Positions 27,671-36,194 are shown, numbered from the stretch's first letter. The stretch is 46,277 bases of DNA from Thiohalocapsa marina (GCF_008632335.1 NZ_VWXX01000034.1:1-46277); one strand, 5' to 3'. Notes: a model not told the origin generated them from the letters alone. Numbers and translations: made by a program.

Positions 27671-28747
27671 TCAGTGCTGCTGCAGGCTCACCGGCAGGGT
27701 GCGACGGCTGCGGTCCTGGACCCTGCCTACCAGCTGGCCGCAGGCGGCGGCGATCTCGTCGCCGCGGGTCTTGCGGGTGGTGGTGACCAGGCCCGAGCGC
27801 AACAGCCGCAGCCGGAATGCCTCGACCCGCTCCGGCGGGCTGGTGCCGAAGCCGCTGCCCGGAAACGGGTTGAACGGAATCAGGTTCACCTTGGACGGCG
27901 TACCCTCCAGCAACCGGATCAGCGACTTGGCGTGGCGGTCGCTGTCGTTGACGCCGTCGAGCATCACGTACTCCCAGGTGATGCGGCGGCGCCGGTCGCC
28001 GCGCAGATAGGCACGGCAGGCGGGAATGAGTTCTTCCAGCGGGTATTTCCTGTTGATCGGCACCAGCTGGTCACGCAATGCGTTGTCCGGCGCGTGCAGG
28101 GAGACCGCCAGGGACACGTCGCTGACCTGGGCCAGGCGATGGATGTTCGGCACCACGCCGGAGGTCGACAGCGTGACGCGCTGTTTCGCCAGCATGTAGC
28201 CGAAGTCGTCCTGCATCATGCCCATGGCCTTGACCACGGCATCGAAGTTGGCCAGCGGCTCGCCCATGCCCATCATCACGACATTGGTGGGCATGCGCCC
28301 GAGCCGGCGGCTGGCGAACCAGACCTGGCCGATGATCTCGGCAGTGGTGAGGTTGCGGTTGAAGCCCTGCCGGGCGGTGGCGCAGAAACGGCAGTCCAGC
28401 GCGCAGCCGACCTGCGACGACACGCACAGCGTGCGACGCTTGTCTTCGGGGATGTGGACCGTCTCCACCCGCTGGCCGTCGGCCAGTTCCAGCACCCACT
28501 TGACGGTGCCATCGGCGGAGGGCTGCTCTGCGACCATGCGCGGGATGCCGATGCGGGTCTCCTGCGCGAGTCGCTCGCGCAGGGCCCGTGACAGATCGGT
28601 CATGGCGTCGAAGTCATCGACGCCATGCTTGTGGATCCACTTGAACAGGTTGCGGCCATGAAACGGCTTCAGCCCCCAGCCCGCGAGCAGCGCCTCTGTG
28701 TCTGCGCGGTCCAGGTCCAGCAGGTCGATGACGGAAGCAGCGGTCAT
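27671..28747 (-). CDS. rlmN: Dual-specificity 23S rRNA/tRNA adenine C2 methyltransferase RlmN
   Basis: Radical SAM enzyme that methylates C2 of A2503 in 23S rRNA and A37 in some tRNAs. The 358-residue product has the CxxxCxxC cluster motif at C115, C119 and C122 (CALDCRFC), the GMGEPL motif and the C-terminal catalytic Cys in [14 protein letters not shown]. It lies 26 bases after ndk and 4 bases before pilW. Confidence 0.96.
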   Translation of the reverse strand: MTAASVIDLLDLDRADTEALLAGWGLKPFHGRNLFKWIHKHGVDDFDAMTDLSRALRERLAQETRIGIPRMVAEQPSADGTVKWVLELADGQRVETVHIPEDKRRTLCVSSQVGCALDCRFCATARQGFNRNLTTAEIIGQVWFASRRLGRMPTNVVMMGMGEPLANFDAVVKAMGMMQDDFGYMLAKQRVTLSTSGVVPNIHRLAQVSDVSLAVSLHAPDNALRDQLVPINRKYPLEELIPACRAYLRGDRRRRITWEYVMLDGVNDSDRHAKSLIRLLEGTPSKVNLIPFNPFPGSGFGTSPPERVEAFRLRLLRSGLVTTTRKTRGDEIAAACGQLVGRVQDRSRRTLPVSLQQH

Positions 28748-28773
28748 GGCGTGGCCTCGGGTGGCGCTGACCC

Positions 28774-29202
28774 TCAGCGGGTCCGCTCGCAGATGCCCTC
28801 GGGGAAGAAGAAGCCGATCTCTCGCTCCGCGGTGGCCGGGGCGTCGGAGCCGTGCACGGCGTTCTCGGTGAAGGAGTCGGCGAAATCCGCCCGCAGCGTC
28901 CCCGGGGCCGCCTCGGCGGGATTGGTGGCGCCCATGATCTCGCGGTTGCGGGCAATGGCATCCTCGCCCTTCAGCACCATGACCATGGCCGGGCCGGAGG
29001 TCATGAAGCCCACCAGTTCCTCGAAGAAGCCCTTGCCCTGATGCTCGGCGTAGAATGCGGTGGCCTGCTCACGGCTCAGGTGCAGCATGCGCGCGGCGAC
29101 GATCTGCAGCCCCGCCTGTTCGAAGCGGTCGCAGATCTTGCCGACGACATTCTTGGCGACGGCATTGGGCTTGATGATGGAGAGGGTCGTCTCGACAGCC
29201 AT
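28774..29202 (-). CDS. ndk: Nucleoside diphosphate kinase
   Basis: Transfers the gamma phosphate between nucleoside di- and triphosphates through a phosphohistidine. The product is 142 residues (E. coli 143) with catalytic H117 in [10 protein letters not shown] and the N-terminal [13 protein letters not shown] 29202 is preferred over the longer frame because AGGAG lies about 7 bases upstream. It heads the reverse-strand run; the 193-base gap to the divergent DHH gene must hold promoters for both. Confidence 0.96.
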   Translation of the reverse strand: MAVETTLSIIKPNAVAKNVVGKICDRFEQAGLQIVAARMLHLSREQATAFYAEHQGKGFFEELVGFMTSGPAMVMVLKGEDAIARNREIMGATNPAEAAPGTLRADFADSFTENAVHGSDAPATAEREIGFFFPEGICERTR

Positions 29203-29395
29203 GGTGACTCCTGACATATGATGGTTGAGATGGGTGAAAAGTCGGGGTATCTGCAGACTGGGCATCTGCTCAGACCGTCGGTCTATCCGAGTCTGCTGGA
29301 TACCGAACCCGACATCATACCCGTTCGCGGGTGTTGGCGTCTATCTGTTAGGCTTCGGCGTTCAGCGTGCGTCAAGGTGGCAGGGGAGGGGGAAC

Positions 29396-30349
29396 ATGGC
29401 CCGGTTCGATGTCTTCAACGGCGATGCGGATGGTCTCTGCGCGCTGCAGCAGTTGCGTCTGGAGCAGCCCGGCGAGTCGGTGCTGATCACCGGGGTCAAG
29501 CGCGACATCGCACTGCTGGAGCGCGTCGCGGCTCGATCCGGCGACGAGGTCACGGTGCTGGACATCTCGCTGGACAAGAATCGCCCCGCGCTGCTGCGGC
29601 TGCTGGACGCCGGTGTCCGGGTGCGCTGGTTCGATCATCATTTTCCGGGTGACATCCCCGAGCACCCCGCGTTCGAGGTGCATGTGGAGACCTTGCCGGA
29701 CAAGGGCACCTGCCTGCTGGTGGACGACTATCTGCACGGCGCCCGGCGGGCCTGGGCGGTGGTCGGCACCTTCGGCGACAACTTCGACGCCGCGGCCCGG
29801 CGCGCCGCCGAGCCCCTGGGGCTGTCCGCGGAGGACCTGGACCTGCTGCGGGAGCTCGGTATCCTGCTCAACTACAACGGTTACGGCGCTACCGTGGCGG
29901 ACCTGCATGTGCCACCGGATGCGCTGTTCCGGCGGCTGGCGCCTTATGCGGACCCGCTCGCGTTCGTCCGCGAGGACCCGTGCTTCGACCTGCTGCGTCG
30001 GGGCTATGCGGAGGACATGGAGCAGGCCCGTCGTGTGCCGCCGCTGCTGCAGACCGATCGGCACGCGGTGCTGGTGTTGCCGGCCGAGCCCTGGGCCCGC
30101 CGGGTCAGCGGCGTGCATGCCAATGCGCTGGCGCAGGCGGCCCCCGGGCGGGCGCATGCGCTGCTGACGCGGCTGCCGGAAGGCGGTTTCGTGATCAGCG
30201 TGCGTGCCCCGCTTGCCGCACCGGACGGTGCCGACGCCCTGTGCAGGCAATTCGCCACCGGCGGTGGACGCAAGGCCGCAGCCGGGATAAACCAGCTGCC
30301 GGAGACGGACCTGGAGCGCTTCATCGATGCCTTTCAGGAGGCCTTTTGA
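29396..30349 (+). CDS. DHH-family phosphoesterase
   Basis: The 317-residue protein has the DHH-superfamily motifs NGDADG at 8-13, an acidic residue in VLDISLD, DHH at 80-82, and the C-terminal DHHA1 substrate-binding motif GGGRKAAAGI. Family members (nanoRNases, RecJ, cyclic-dinucleotide phosphodiesterases) hydrolyse phosphodiester or phosphoanhydride bonds with Mn. The compact size and the lack of DNA-binding or membrane domains suggest a nanoRNase- or pApA-like enzyme, but the exact substrate cannot be read from the sequence. GGGAGGGGG lies just before ATG 29396. OsmC- and RyR-domain genes follow on the same strand. Confidence 0.85.
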   Translation: MARFDVFNGDADGLCALQQLRLEQPGESVLITGVKRDIALLERVAARSGDEVTVLDISLDKNRPALLRLLDAGVRVRWFDHHFPGDIPEHPAFEVHVETLPDKGTCLLVDDYLHGARRAWAVVGTFGDNFDAAARRAAEPLGLSAEDLDLLRELGILLNYNGYGATVADLHVPPDALFRRLAPYADPLAFVREDPCFDLLRRGYAEDMEQARRVPPLLQTDRHAVLVLPAEPWARRVSGVHANALAQAAPGRAHALLTRLPEGGFVISVRAPLAAPDGADALCRQFATGGGRKAAAGINQLPETDLERFIDAFQEAF

Positions 30350-30421
30350 ACCGCCCGGGCCGCATCGGGTCACCAGCATCTGTCCGGTGAACACAGAACC
30401 ACGCGAGGAGGAGAGCAACAC

Positions 30422-30883
30422 ATGTCCGAAGAAGGTCGTTTCACCATCGAGCTGGAGCAGCTCGAAGGCTATCAGATCAATGTCAAATTCGACTGGCGCC
30501 GGGCGGCGGATCTGCTGATGGACGAGCCGCCGCCGCTGGGCGAGCAGTCCGGACCCAATGCCTCGCGCCTGCTGGCGGCCGCGGCGGCCAACTGCCTCTC
30601 CGCCAGCCTGCTGTACTGCCTGGGCAAGGAGGAGCCGCCGGACAACAGCCTGCGCACCGAGGCCACCTGCATCCTGGTGCGCAACGAGAAGAAGCGGCTG
30701 CGCATCGGCGGCATGGAGGTCAGGCTCATCGCCGGACCGGCCCTGACGGAATCGAAGCGGTTCGACCGCTGCAAGGCGCTGTTCGAGGACTTCTGCGTCG
30801 TCTCCGCCAGCATCCGCGACGGCATCCCCATCGCCGTCAGCGTGGTGGATGAGGACGGCAAGGTGCTGTACGCGGCGGACTGA
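30422..30883 (+). CDS. OsmC/Ohr-family protein
   Basis: The 153-residue protein resembles the OsmC-like family: a beta-rich N-terminus, then GPNASRLLAAAAANCLSASL with the conserved Cys at the start of the central helix, and a second Cys in the FEDFCVVSASIR helix. OsmC and Ohr reduce organic hydroperoxides with two Cys residues; this subfamily (OsmC-like, unnamed) is less studied, so peroxidase activity is probable rather than certain. GAGGAGGAGAG lies 6-7 bases before the ATG. It is 72 bases after the DHH gene and 33 before the RyR gene. Confidence 0.8.
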   Translation: MSEEGRFTIELEQLEGYQINVKFDWRRAADLLMDEPPPLGEQSGPNASRLLAAAAANCLSASLLYCLGKEEPPDNSLRTEATCILVRNEKKRLRIGGMEVRLIAGPALTESKRFDRCKALFEDFCVVSASIRDGIPIAVSVVDEDGKVLYAAD

Positions 30884-30916
30884 CCCCCGATCCGCCAAGG
30901 CCGTGACCGACAACGG

Positions 30917-32812
30917 ATGGCCGTAGACGATAACGCGCCCGCAGCGGCCTGGCTGGAGGTCCTGGGCAGGCGTCTGCGTCCATCTCCGCTTTTGCTGCTC
31001 TGCGGGCAGGGTGCCCTGGCCGACGCGGTCGCGGACAGTCTGCGGCGGGACGGTCGGCGGGTGCGTCGGATGCAGGCGGTGGACCCGGCGGGGAGCGCGT
31101 TGCGGCGCGTCGACATCCTGTTGCTGGCCGGTGTAACGGACATCCAGCGCGAACTGGCGCGCATCGCCGACGCACTGCAAGGCGCGCGCCGGCGGCCGCG
31201 GGTGCTGGTGCTGGAGGACGGCCGCGAGCCGCTGGCCGATGCGGTGCGGGCCGCCGGCCTGCCGGTGGAAATCCTCCGGCTGCAACGGCTGGCCGCACGC
31301 GTGCTGCTGCGGCGCTGGCCGTTGCACTATGCCTGCGACCCCTTGTTCGATCAGCCGGTGCATCTGCTGCTGGCCGGGCGCACGCCGCTGGCAGAGGCCC
31401 TGCTGGAGCAGGCGCTGCGATTGGGGCACTACGGCGATCGGCCGCCGACGCTGACCCTGCTCGACGACCGACCTGCGGCCTGGCGGGCCGACGTCGAGGC
31501 GCGGCTGCCGCAGGCGCCGGCCTTCAGCCGACTGCGATTCGGTCCGCTGGATCCGCCCGGTCCGACCAGTCCACCCTGGTTGCCCGATCTGCCGGACCGG
31601 CCGAATCCGCCCGACCTGCCCGCTGCGGTGCCGGTGACCGGCGTCTTCGTGCTGGTGGAGCCGCCGGCGCGCGGGCTGCAGGTCGCCGAACGACTGGTGG
31701 CGACCATCGCATCGGCCCACGGCGTGTCGCCGCCCGTCCTGCTGGAGGTCGGCGACGCCGAACTGGCCGGCAGGCTGTCGGATTGGGACGGGCAGATCAT
31801 CCCGTTCTCCTATCGGCGCCTGGCGCTGGAGGCGGCGACCCTGCTCGACGCGCGCGACGACCGTCTGGCGCGGGTGGTGCACGCGCACTATCGCGACACC
31901 ACGCTGGCCCAGGGGCGCGATCCGGCCGGAGAGCCCTCTGCCCGACCCTGGGAGACGCTGGCGGAGTCCTACCGCGACGCCAATCGGCAGCAGGCGGATC
32001 ACCTCTGGGCCAAGCTGGCGGTGACCGACTGCCGTGCCGTGCCGGAGGAACTGGTGGAGTCGTTCGCCTTCGCGCCGTCGGAGGTGGAGCGGCTGGCGAT
32101 GATCGAGCACGCACGCTGGGCCGCGGACCGCTATCTGGACGGCTGGCAGTATGCGCCCGAGCGCGACAACCGGCGCAAGCACCATCCGCAACTCATCCCC
32201 TATGCCGAGCTGTCGGCGCCGATGAAGGACCTGGACCGCTTCGCCGTGCGCCTGGTGCCGACGTTGCTGGCGCGTTCCGGGCTGGGGCTGGTGCGCATGC
32301 TCATCGTCGGCATGGCGCCGATGTCGCTGGCGCCGGCACCCGGACCTGCGCCTGTTTCCGCGCCAGAGGCCGCTTCGGCCCCGGACCCGGCTCCGGCGGA
32401 TACCCGGTTGCGGCCGTTGTTCGAGCGCGTGCTGCGGCGGTTGCGCGCCCGCTACCCCGATCGCGGCCTGGTCATTGCCTCGACGCTGGCGGATGCGCCG
32501 TCTCGGCTGCTGGCGCAACGGGCCCTGGACGCCCATGACGCCGGGCTGATCCTGCTCTGCCCATGGCCACTGCCGGCGTTGCTGGCCGCCCAGCCGGATG
32601 CGGCGGCGCAACGCGCAGTGCTGTCGCTGATCGAGCGCGCCGAGCGCCGGGTACTGCTGGCCGGCGGGCAGGAACTGCAGCGATGGCTCGACACCCGGTC
32701 GCAGGTGCAGATCGACTGTACCTGGGCGGCGACAGCGGCGGCGGGCAAGGGGCAGGGCAAACGCGTGCGGGTGGACCCGAAGCGGGGCCTGAGCTGGAAC
32801 TTCGAGTACTGA
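30917..32812 (+). CDS. RyR-domain protein with Rossmann-like and SLOG-like regions
   Basis: The 631-residue soluble protein reads as several domains split by Pro/Ala-rich linkers. Residues about 22-150 and 150-210 look like two Rossmann-type units (LLLLCGQGALADAVADSL; VHLLLAGRTPLAEALLEQA), like TrkA_N nucleotide-binding domains. A Pro-rich linker (about 212-240) leads to another alpha/beta segment (VTGVFVLVEPPARGLQVAER). An RyR domain follows at about 380-455: IEHARWAADRYLDGWQY, ERDNRRKHHP, then the DLDR segment. After a Pro/Ala linker (about 472-494), residues 498-610 (YPDRGLVIASTLADAPSRLL, LILLCPWPLPALLA) resemble SLOG/LOG-type nucleotide-sensing folds. No transmembrane span is visible. RyR domains in bacteria are thought to bind small ligands; the function here is unknown. 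Confidence 0.7.
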   Translation: MAVDDNAPAAAWLEVLGRRLRPSPLLLLCGQGALADAVADSLRRDGRRVRRMQAVDPAGSALRRVDILLLAGVTDIQRELARIADALQGARRRPRVLVLEDGREPLADAVRAAGLPVEILRLQRLAARVLLRRWPLHYACDPLFDQPVHLLLAGRTPLAEALLEQALRLGHYGDRPPTLTLLDDRPAAWRADVEARLPQAPAFSRLRFGPLDPPGPTSPPWLPDLPDRPNPPDLPAAVPVTGVFVLVEPPARGLQVAERLVATIASAHGVSPPVLLEVGDAELAGRLSDWDGQIIPFSYRRLALEAATLLDARDDRLARVVHAHYRDTTLAQGRDPAGEPSARPWETLAESYRDANRQQADHLWAKLAVTDCRAVPEELVESFAFAPSEVERLAMIEHARWAADRYLDGWQYAPERDNRRKHHPQLIPYAELSAPMKDLDRFAVRLVPTLLARSGLGLVRMLIVGMAPMSLAPAPGPAPVSAPEAASAPDPAPADTRLRPLFERVLRRLRARYPDRGLVIASTLADAPSRLLAQRALDAHDAGLILLCPWPLPALLAAQPDAAAQRAVLSLIERAERRVLLAGGQELQRWLDTRSQVQIDCTWAATAAAGKGQGKRVRVDPKRGLSWNFEY

Positions 32813-32842
32813 CGTCCGTAGCCGGAAACGGCCACAATTCCG

Positions 32843-32947
32843 GCGTCACGCCGCAGGGTGCGGAGAACGCAGAGAGCAAGCAGAGAACACGCAGTAACCA
32901 CGCGAAAAAACTCTGGGTTTTCTTCGCGTTCTCTGCGTCTTGGCGGT
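32843..32947. repeat. Imperfect long inverted repeat after the RyR gene
   Basis: GCAGAGAACACGC and ACGCGAAAAAAC on the left (32880-32910) pair imperfectly with GTTTTCTTCGCGTTCTCTGC (32917-32936), with flanking CGCAGAG-type copies. Similar CGCAGAG/GCGAAG sequence occurs at 37665-37690. This kind of intergenic palindrome is dispersed in many proteobacterial genomes. It may also end transcription of the upstream operon. Confidence 0.5.
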
Positions 32948-33066
32948 CAATCACGCTGTGGCAAAGGCGTTGTTGGCGCCTGCCGGGGAAGCGGCCGGCC
33001 CCGGACGCCTCTGCACGGATCTGTTAGACTGCCCGACAACTTGCAGCCGACCACAGGATTAAGCAC

Positions 33067-33441
33067 ATGGCCGTCATCGAACTCACCAGCGAAAACTTCG
33101 AATCCACCATCACCGACAACAGCTTCGTCGTGGTGGACTTCTGGGCCCCGTGGTGCGGTCCCTGCCGCTCATTCGCGCCGGTCTACGACAAGGTCTCCGC
33201 AGACCACGACGACATCGTCTTCGCCAAGGTCAACACCGAGGAAGAGCAGCAGATCGCGGCCCACTTCCAGATCCGTTCCATCCCGACGCTGATGATCTTC
33301 CGTGATCAGGTCATCATCTTCTCCCAGGCGGGCGCGCTGCCCGAGGGGTCCTTCCGCGACCTGCTGAGCAAGGCCGGCGAGCTGGATATGGACAAGGTGC
33401 GGGCAGACATCGCGCAACAGCGCAGCGAACAGCAGGCCTGA
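33067..33441 (+). CDS. Thioredoxin-family protein
   Basis: The 124-residue protein has the active site WCGPC (C30, C33), preceded by VVVDFWAP, and the cis-Pro in SIPTL (P73). This is a canonical cytoplasmic thioredoxin fold with no signal peptide. After the domain come about 20 extra residues (GELDMDKVRADIAQQRSEQQA), a charged helix-like tail not seen in E. coli TrxA. It likely reduces protein disulfides; partners are unknown. It is flanked by repeats on both sides and appears monocistronic. Confidence 0.9.
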   Translation: MAVIELTSENFESTITDNSFVVVDFWAPWCGPCRSFAPVYDKVSADHDDIVFAKVNTEEEQQIAAHFQIRSIPTLMIFRDQVIIFSQAGALPEGSFRDLLSKAGELDMDKVRADIAQQRSEQQA

Positions 33442-33487
33442 TCTGGTTTGCTCCGGTCTGGCCTGATCCGGGCCTCATCGGCAAAGG

Positions 33488-33555
33488 GCGGGCGCGTTCC
33501 CAATGCAGGATTGGGATCTTTCTGTTCCTATCATCCACAGAAAGATCCAGCCCGC
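33488..33555. other. Structured intergenic element (nested and overlapping hairpins)
   Basis: GGATCTTTCTGT (33514-33525) pairs perfectly over 12 bp with ACAGAAAGATCC (33537-33548), loop of 11 bases. An outer stem GCGGGC (33488-33493) with GCCCGC (33550-33555) encloses it. A second hairpin, CCCAAT-GCAGG-ATTGGG (33499-33515), shares two bases with the long stem and could compete with it. No T-tract follows. It may be a terminator variant, a small RNA, a mobile palindrome or a binding site. Confidence 0.5.
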
Positions 33556-33632
33556 GACATTCATCGTTTCGTTCATCTCGAAACAGCAGGCGCTCAGTGC
33601 GCGTCCTATCCCTCCTGCCCATCCAGCCAGCC

Positions 33633-34163
33633 ATGCAGTCAGCCCCCCCGCTTCTTGCCACGATCGACTTGACAGGTCGGCACCCGACCGTGGGCGGGCT
33701 GATGCAGGTGTGCGAGGAAAACTACCAGGCGCTGGATGCCCTGGCACCAGGCCTGGCACAACTGCACGGCCGCCACCTGTCCCACGAAGGCGAGGGCATC
33801 GACCTGCTGCTCGAGGTGCGCGAGCAGGCCCGCTACACCACCCTGTTCCGCCTCACCCATCTGTTCCCGACGGTGCCCGGCTCCATGTCCGACGCCGGCC
33901 TCCGCGCGTGCGCCCGACCGACCGAGCCGGACGCCGTGCTGAAGGCCTACCACGACGCTGGCCAGGTGGAGGTGCTGGATCTGCGGCAGACCGTGCTGCC
34001 GCTGCTCAACCACTACCAGCCCCCGGCGCTGCAGGCCAAGTGGAAGGTCAACCTGTTCCTGTCCAAGTGGCTGGCCTACTGCCTGCACCGGGGCCACAGG
34101 TTTCCGGCCTCCGCGCGGGTGCAGCCGCCCCGACGCCGTCGCCAGCCCGCGCAGGTCTCCTGA
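33633..34163 (+). CDS. DUF1249 (YqiB-like) protein
   Basis: The 176-residue protein has the DUF1249 hallmarks: GLMQVCEENYQALDALAP near 30-47 (the C-x-x-N-Y core), EVREQARYTTLFRLTH and a C-terminal KWKVNLFLSKWLAYCL segment. The family is conserved in gammaproteobacteria, usually near genes for envelope or cAMP functions, and has no established biochemical role. ATG 33633 is preferred; a GTG at 33597 would add 12 residues. The last 15 residues are Arg/Pro-rich. Confidence 0.75.
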   Translation: MQSAPPLLATIDLTGRHPTVGGLMQVCEENYQALDALAPGLAQLHGRHLSHEGEGIDLLLEVREQARYTTLFRLTHLFPTVPGSMSDAGLRACARPTEPDAVLKAYHDAGQVEVLDLRQTVLPLLNHYQPPALQAKWKVNLFLSKWLAYCLHRGHRFPASARVQPPRRRRQPAQVS

Positions 34164-34214
34164 CCGGCGTCGCCCGGTCTGCCTTGCCGGGGTGAAAATT
34201 CTCGACCCTTTTGC

Positions 34215-34243
34215 TTGACTATTCGCAATCAAAAACCAACTTG
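34215..34243 (+). promoter_or_regulatory. Candidate promoter and IscR operator upstream of iscR
   Basis: TTGACT (34215-34220) is a good -35, and the sequence TTGACTATTCGCAATCAA is a partial palindrome (TTGA...TCAA) resembling the GACT-containing half of type 1 IscR sites. The -10 (AACTTG at 17 bases) is poor. Autoregulation by an Fe-S form of IscR is known in E. coli. Confidence 0.35.
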
Positions 34244-34282
34244 TGGGGTGGGAAATGGCCAACAACGTCAAGGCGAACCACC

Positions 34283-34747
34283 ATGAGACTTTCCACCAAA
34301 GGCAGATATGCCGTCACGGCAATGCTGGATCTCGCCCTGCACTCCGGGCAGGGACCGGTCACCCTCGCTGACATCTCGCAAAACCAGGGCATTTCGCTGT
34401 CCTATCTCGAACAACTCTTCGCCGCCCTGCGCAGCAAGCAACTGGTGCGCGGTGTCCGCGGCCCGGGCGGCGGCTACTATCTGGGCAAGCCGGCGGCGGA
34501 GATCTCCATCGCCGACATCATCTGCGCCGTCGATGAGTGGGTGGAATTCACCCGCTGTGGCGGCCGCGAGAACTGTCGCGACGGCCAGCGCTGTCTGACG
34601 CACTCGCTGTGGGACCAGCTCAGTGACGAGATCTTCACCTTTCTCAGCCGCATCTCGCTGGCGGAACTGGTGGAGCGGGGGCGCCGCGAGCGCAAGCACC
34701 CCGACACCAACCGTCTGCTGGATCCAGCCAAGCAGAAGGCGGCCTGA
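34283..34747 (+). CDS. iscR: Fe-S cluster regulator IscR (Rrf2 family)
   Basis: The 154-residue regulator has an Rrf2 winged helix ([19 protein letters not shown]) and the 2Fe-2S ligands C92, C98, C104 with H107 ([18 protein letters not shown]), at exactly the E. coli positions. It senses cellular Fe-S status and represses or activates Fe-S assembly genes. No iscS, iscU or other Fe-S genes follow; prmB is next, so iscR is detached from the usual isc operon here. Assignment as true IscR rather than another Rrf2 protein rests on the exact ligand spacing. Confidence 0.9.
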   Translation: MRLSTKGRYAVTAMLDLALHSGQGPVTLADISQNQGISLSYLEQLFAALRSKQLVRGVRGPGGGYYLGKPAAEISIADIICAVDEWVEFTRCGGRENCRDGQRCLTHSLWDQLSDEIFTFLSRISLAELVERGRRERKHPDTNRLLDPAKQKAA

Positions 34748-34929
34748 CGCGGCATCTGCAGCCGGCGGCGGGTCTGTCGGCACGCGCCGGTTCGGCGGGG
34801 CCGCTTTCGCCGGGTCAGTTTCCGGGCCGGGCCATCCGGCAAAGGGTGACCGAGGTCAATCGGCTCGCAGGTGACGCAAGCGGCAGCGCCAATGGTGGTA
34901 TCCTTCGGCGTTCGCCGCTCGCACGGTCA

Positions 34930-35874
34930 ATGCTCATGCCTGCCGACACCGACGCACTCACCACCATCCAAGATCTGATCCGCTGGGGCGCCAGTCGCTT
35001 CAACGAGGCCCGGCTGCACTTCGGCCATGGCACGGACAACGCCTTCGACGAGGCGGCCTGGCTGGTGGGCCATGTGCTGCATCTGCCCGTCGAGCGCCTG
35101 GCGGACTACGGCGCCTGTCGGATTACCGACACCGAGCGCGACCAGGTTCTCGCATTGTTGCAGCGGCGCCTGAGCGAGCGACGCCCGGCGGCCTACCTCA
35201 CCGGGCGCAGCTGGTTCGCCGGCCTCGAGATCGAGGTGGACGACAATGTGATGATCCCGCGCTCGCCGCTGGCGGAACTGATTCGCCAAGGCTTCGCCCC
35301 CTGGATGGAGCCCGAGGCCATCAGCCGCGTGCTCGACCTCTGCACCGGCAGCGGCTGCATCGGGCTGGCGGTGGCGGCGCATCTGCCGGACGCGGACGTG
35401 GACCTGGCAGACATCTCGCCCGCGGCCCTGCGCATGGCCGCCCGCAACCGCGCCCTGAACGCACTTGAAGAGCGGGTGCGGCTGATCGAGTCGGACCTGT
35501 TCGCGGCCATCGGCGAGTCCATGGGCGAGACTGCCTACGACGTCATCGTCTCCAACCCGCCCTACGTGGGTTCAGCCGAGATGGACACGCTGCCGGAGGA
35601 ATACCGGCATGAGCCCAGCCTGGCCTTTGCCGCCGGCGAGCGCGGGCTCGACCTGGTGCTGCGCATCCTGCGCGACGCCCCGGACTACCTGACCGACGAC
35701 GGCATCCTGCTGGTGGAGGTCGGCAATACCGAAGCGGTGCTGATGCGCGAGTTTCCCGATGTACCCTTCACCTGGATCGAGTTCGAACACGGCGGTGAAG
35801 GCGTGTTCCTGCTCCGGCGCGACCAGCTGCTGGAGTTCCATCCCCGGTTTGCCGAGGCAGTGGCCGGACTATGA
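34930..35874 (+). CDS. prmB: Ribosomal protein L3 N5-glutamine methyltransferase
   Basis: The 314-residue protein has an N-terminal helical domain, SAM motif I VLDLCTGSGCIGLA at about residues 136-149, and the catalytic NPPY motif at N209 (SNPPYVG), common to glutamine methyltransferases of the HemK/PrmB type. The motifs RSPLAELI and PEEYRHEP are characteristic of PrmB rather than PrmC. It modifies a Gln of ribosomal protein L3. ATG 34930 is chosen over 34846 since the upstream part has no family sequence; 34936 is also possible. Its stop overlaps the next start (ATGA). Confidence 0.93.
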   Translation: MLMPADTDALTTIQDLIRWGASRFNEARLHFGHGTDNAFDEAAWLVGHVLHLPVERLADYGACRITDTERDQVLALLQRRLSERRPAAYLTGRSWFAGLEIEVDDNVMIPRSPLAELIRQGFAPWMEPEAISRVLDLCTGSGCIGLAVAAHLPDADVDLADISPAALRMAARNRALNALEERVRLIESDLFAAIGESMGETAYDVIVSNPPYVGSAEMDTLPEEYRHEPSLAFAAGERGLDLVLRILRDAPDYLTDDGILLVEVGNTEAVLMREFPDVPFTWIEFEHGGEGVFLLRRDQLLEFHPRFAEAVAGL

Positions 35875-36194
35875 GTCTCAGACGCGCAAGAAGCGTCGAC
35901 GAGTACGTCGACTGGGTCAGGCAGGCGGTGTTCGAAGTGCAGGACCTGCGTGAGTGCCTGGAGTTCGAGCTGGAGGACCTGTCGCGCTTTCCGGCCTTTC
36001 TCGATCCGCTGCAGGATGGTATCCAGACGCTGTACCGTTCGATGCAGGACGGCGCCTACGCCTTCGGCCGCGAGGACTTGCCGTTCATGGACATCGTCGA
36101 GCGCTTCGCCGACGATATCCCCTTCCACACCCTCTTGAAACAGATCAACGAGACCCATCGCCGCGGTCTCGAGGTGGACCAGGACGATGCTTGA
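35871..36194 (+). CDS. Conserved-looking small protein of unknown function
   Basis: The 107-residue protein is acidic and mostly helical (VDEYVDWVRQAVFEVQDLRE, RFADDIPFHTLLKQINETHR), without Cys, signal peptide or membrane span. I do not recognise a family. It overlaps prmB by 4 bases at the 5' end and hemN by 8 bases at the 3' end, so it is almost surely translated and coupled with both. A role in ribosome modification or haem synthesis would be a guess. Confidence 0.75.
   Translation: MSLRRARSVDEYVDWVRQAVFEVQDLRECLEFELEDLSRFPAFLDPLQDGIQTLYRSMQDGAYAFGREDLPFMDIVERFADDIPFHTLLKQINETHRRGLEVDQDDA

Noticed and set aside
29372-32611. A reverse-strand open frame of 1079 codons opposite the DHH, OsmC and RyR genes
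   Set aside because: It is Arg/Gln-rich with no domain, spans three genes with clear motifs on the other strand, and is the usual antisense artefact of high-GC codon bias.
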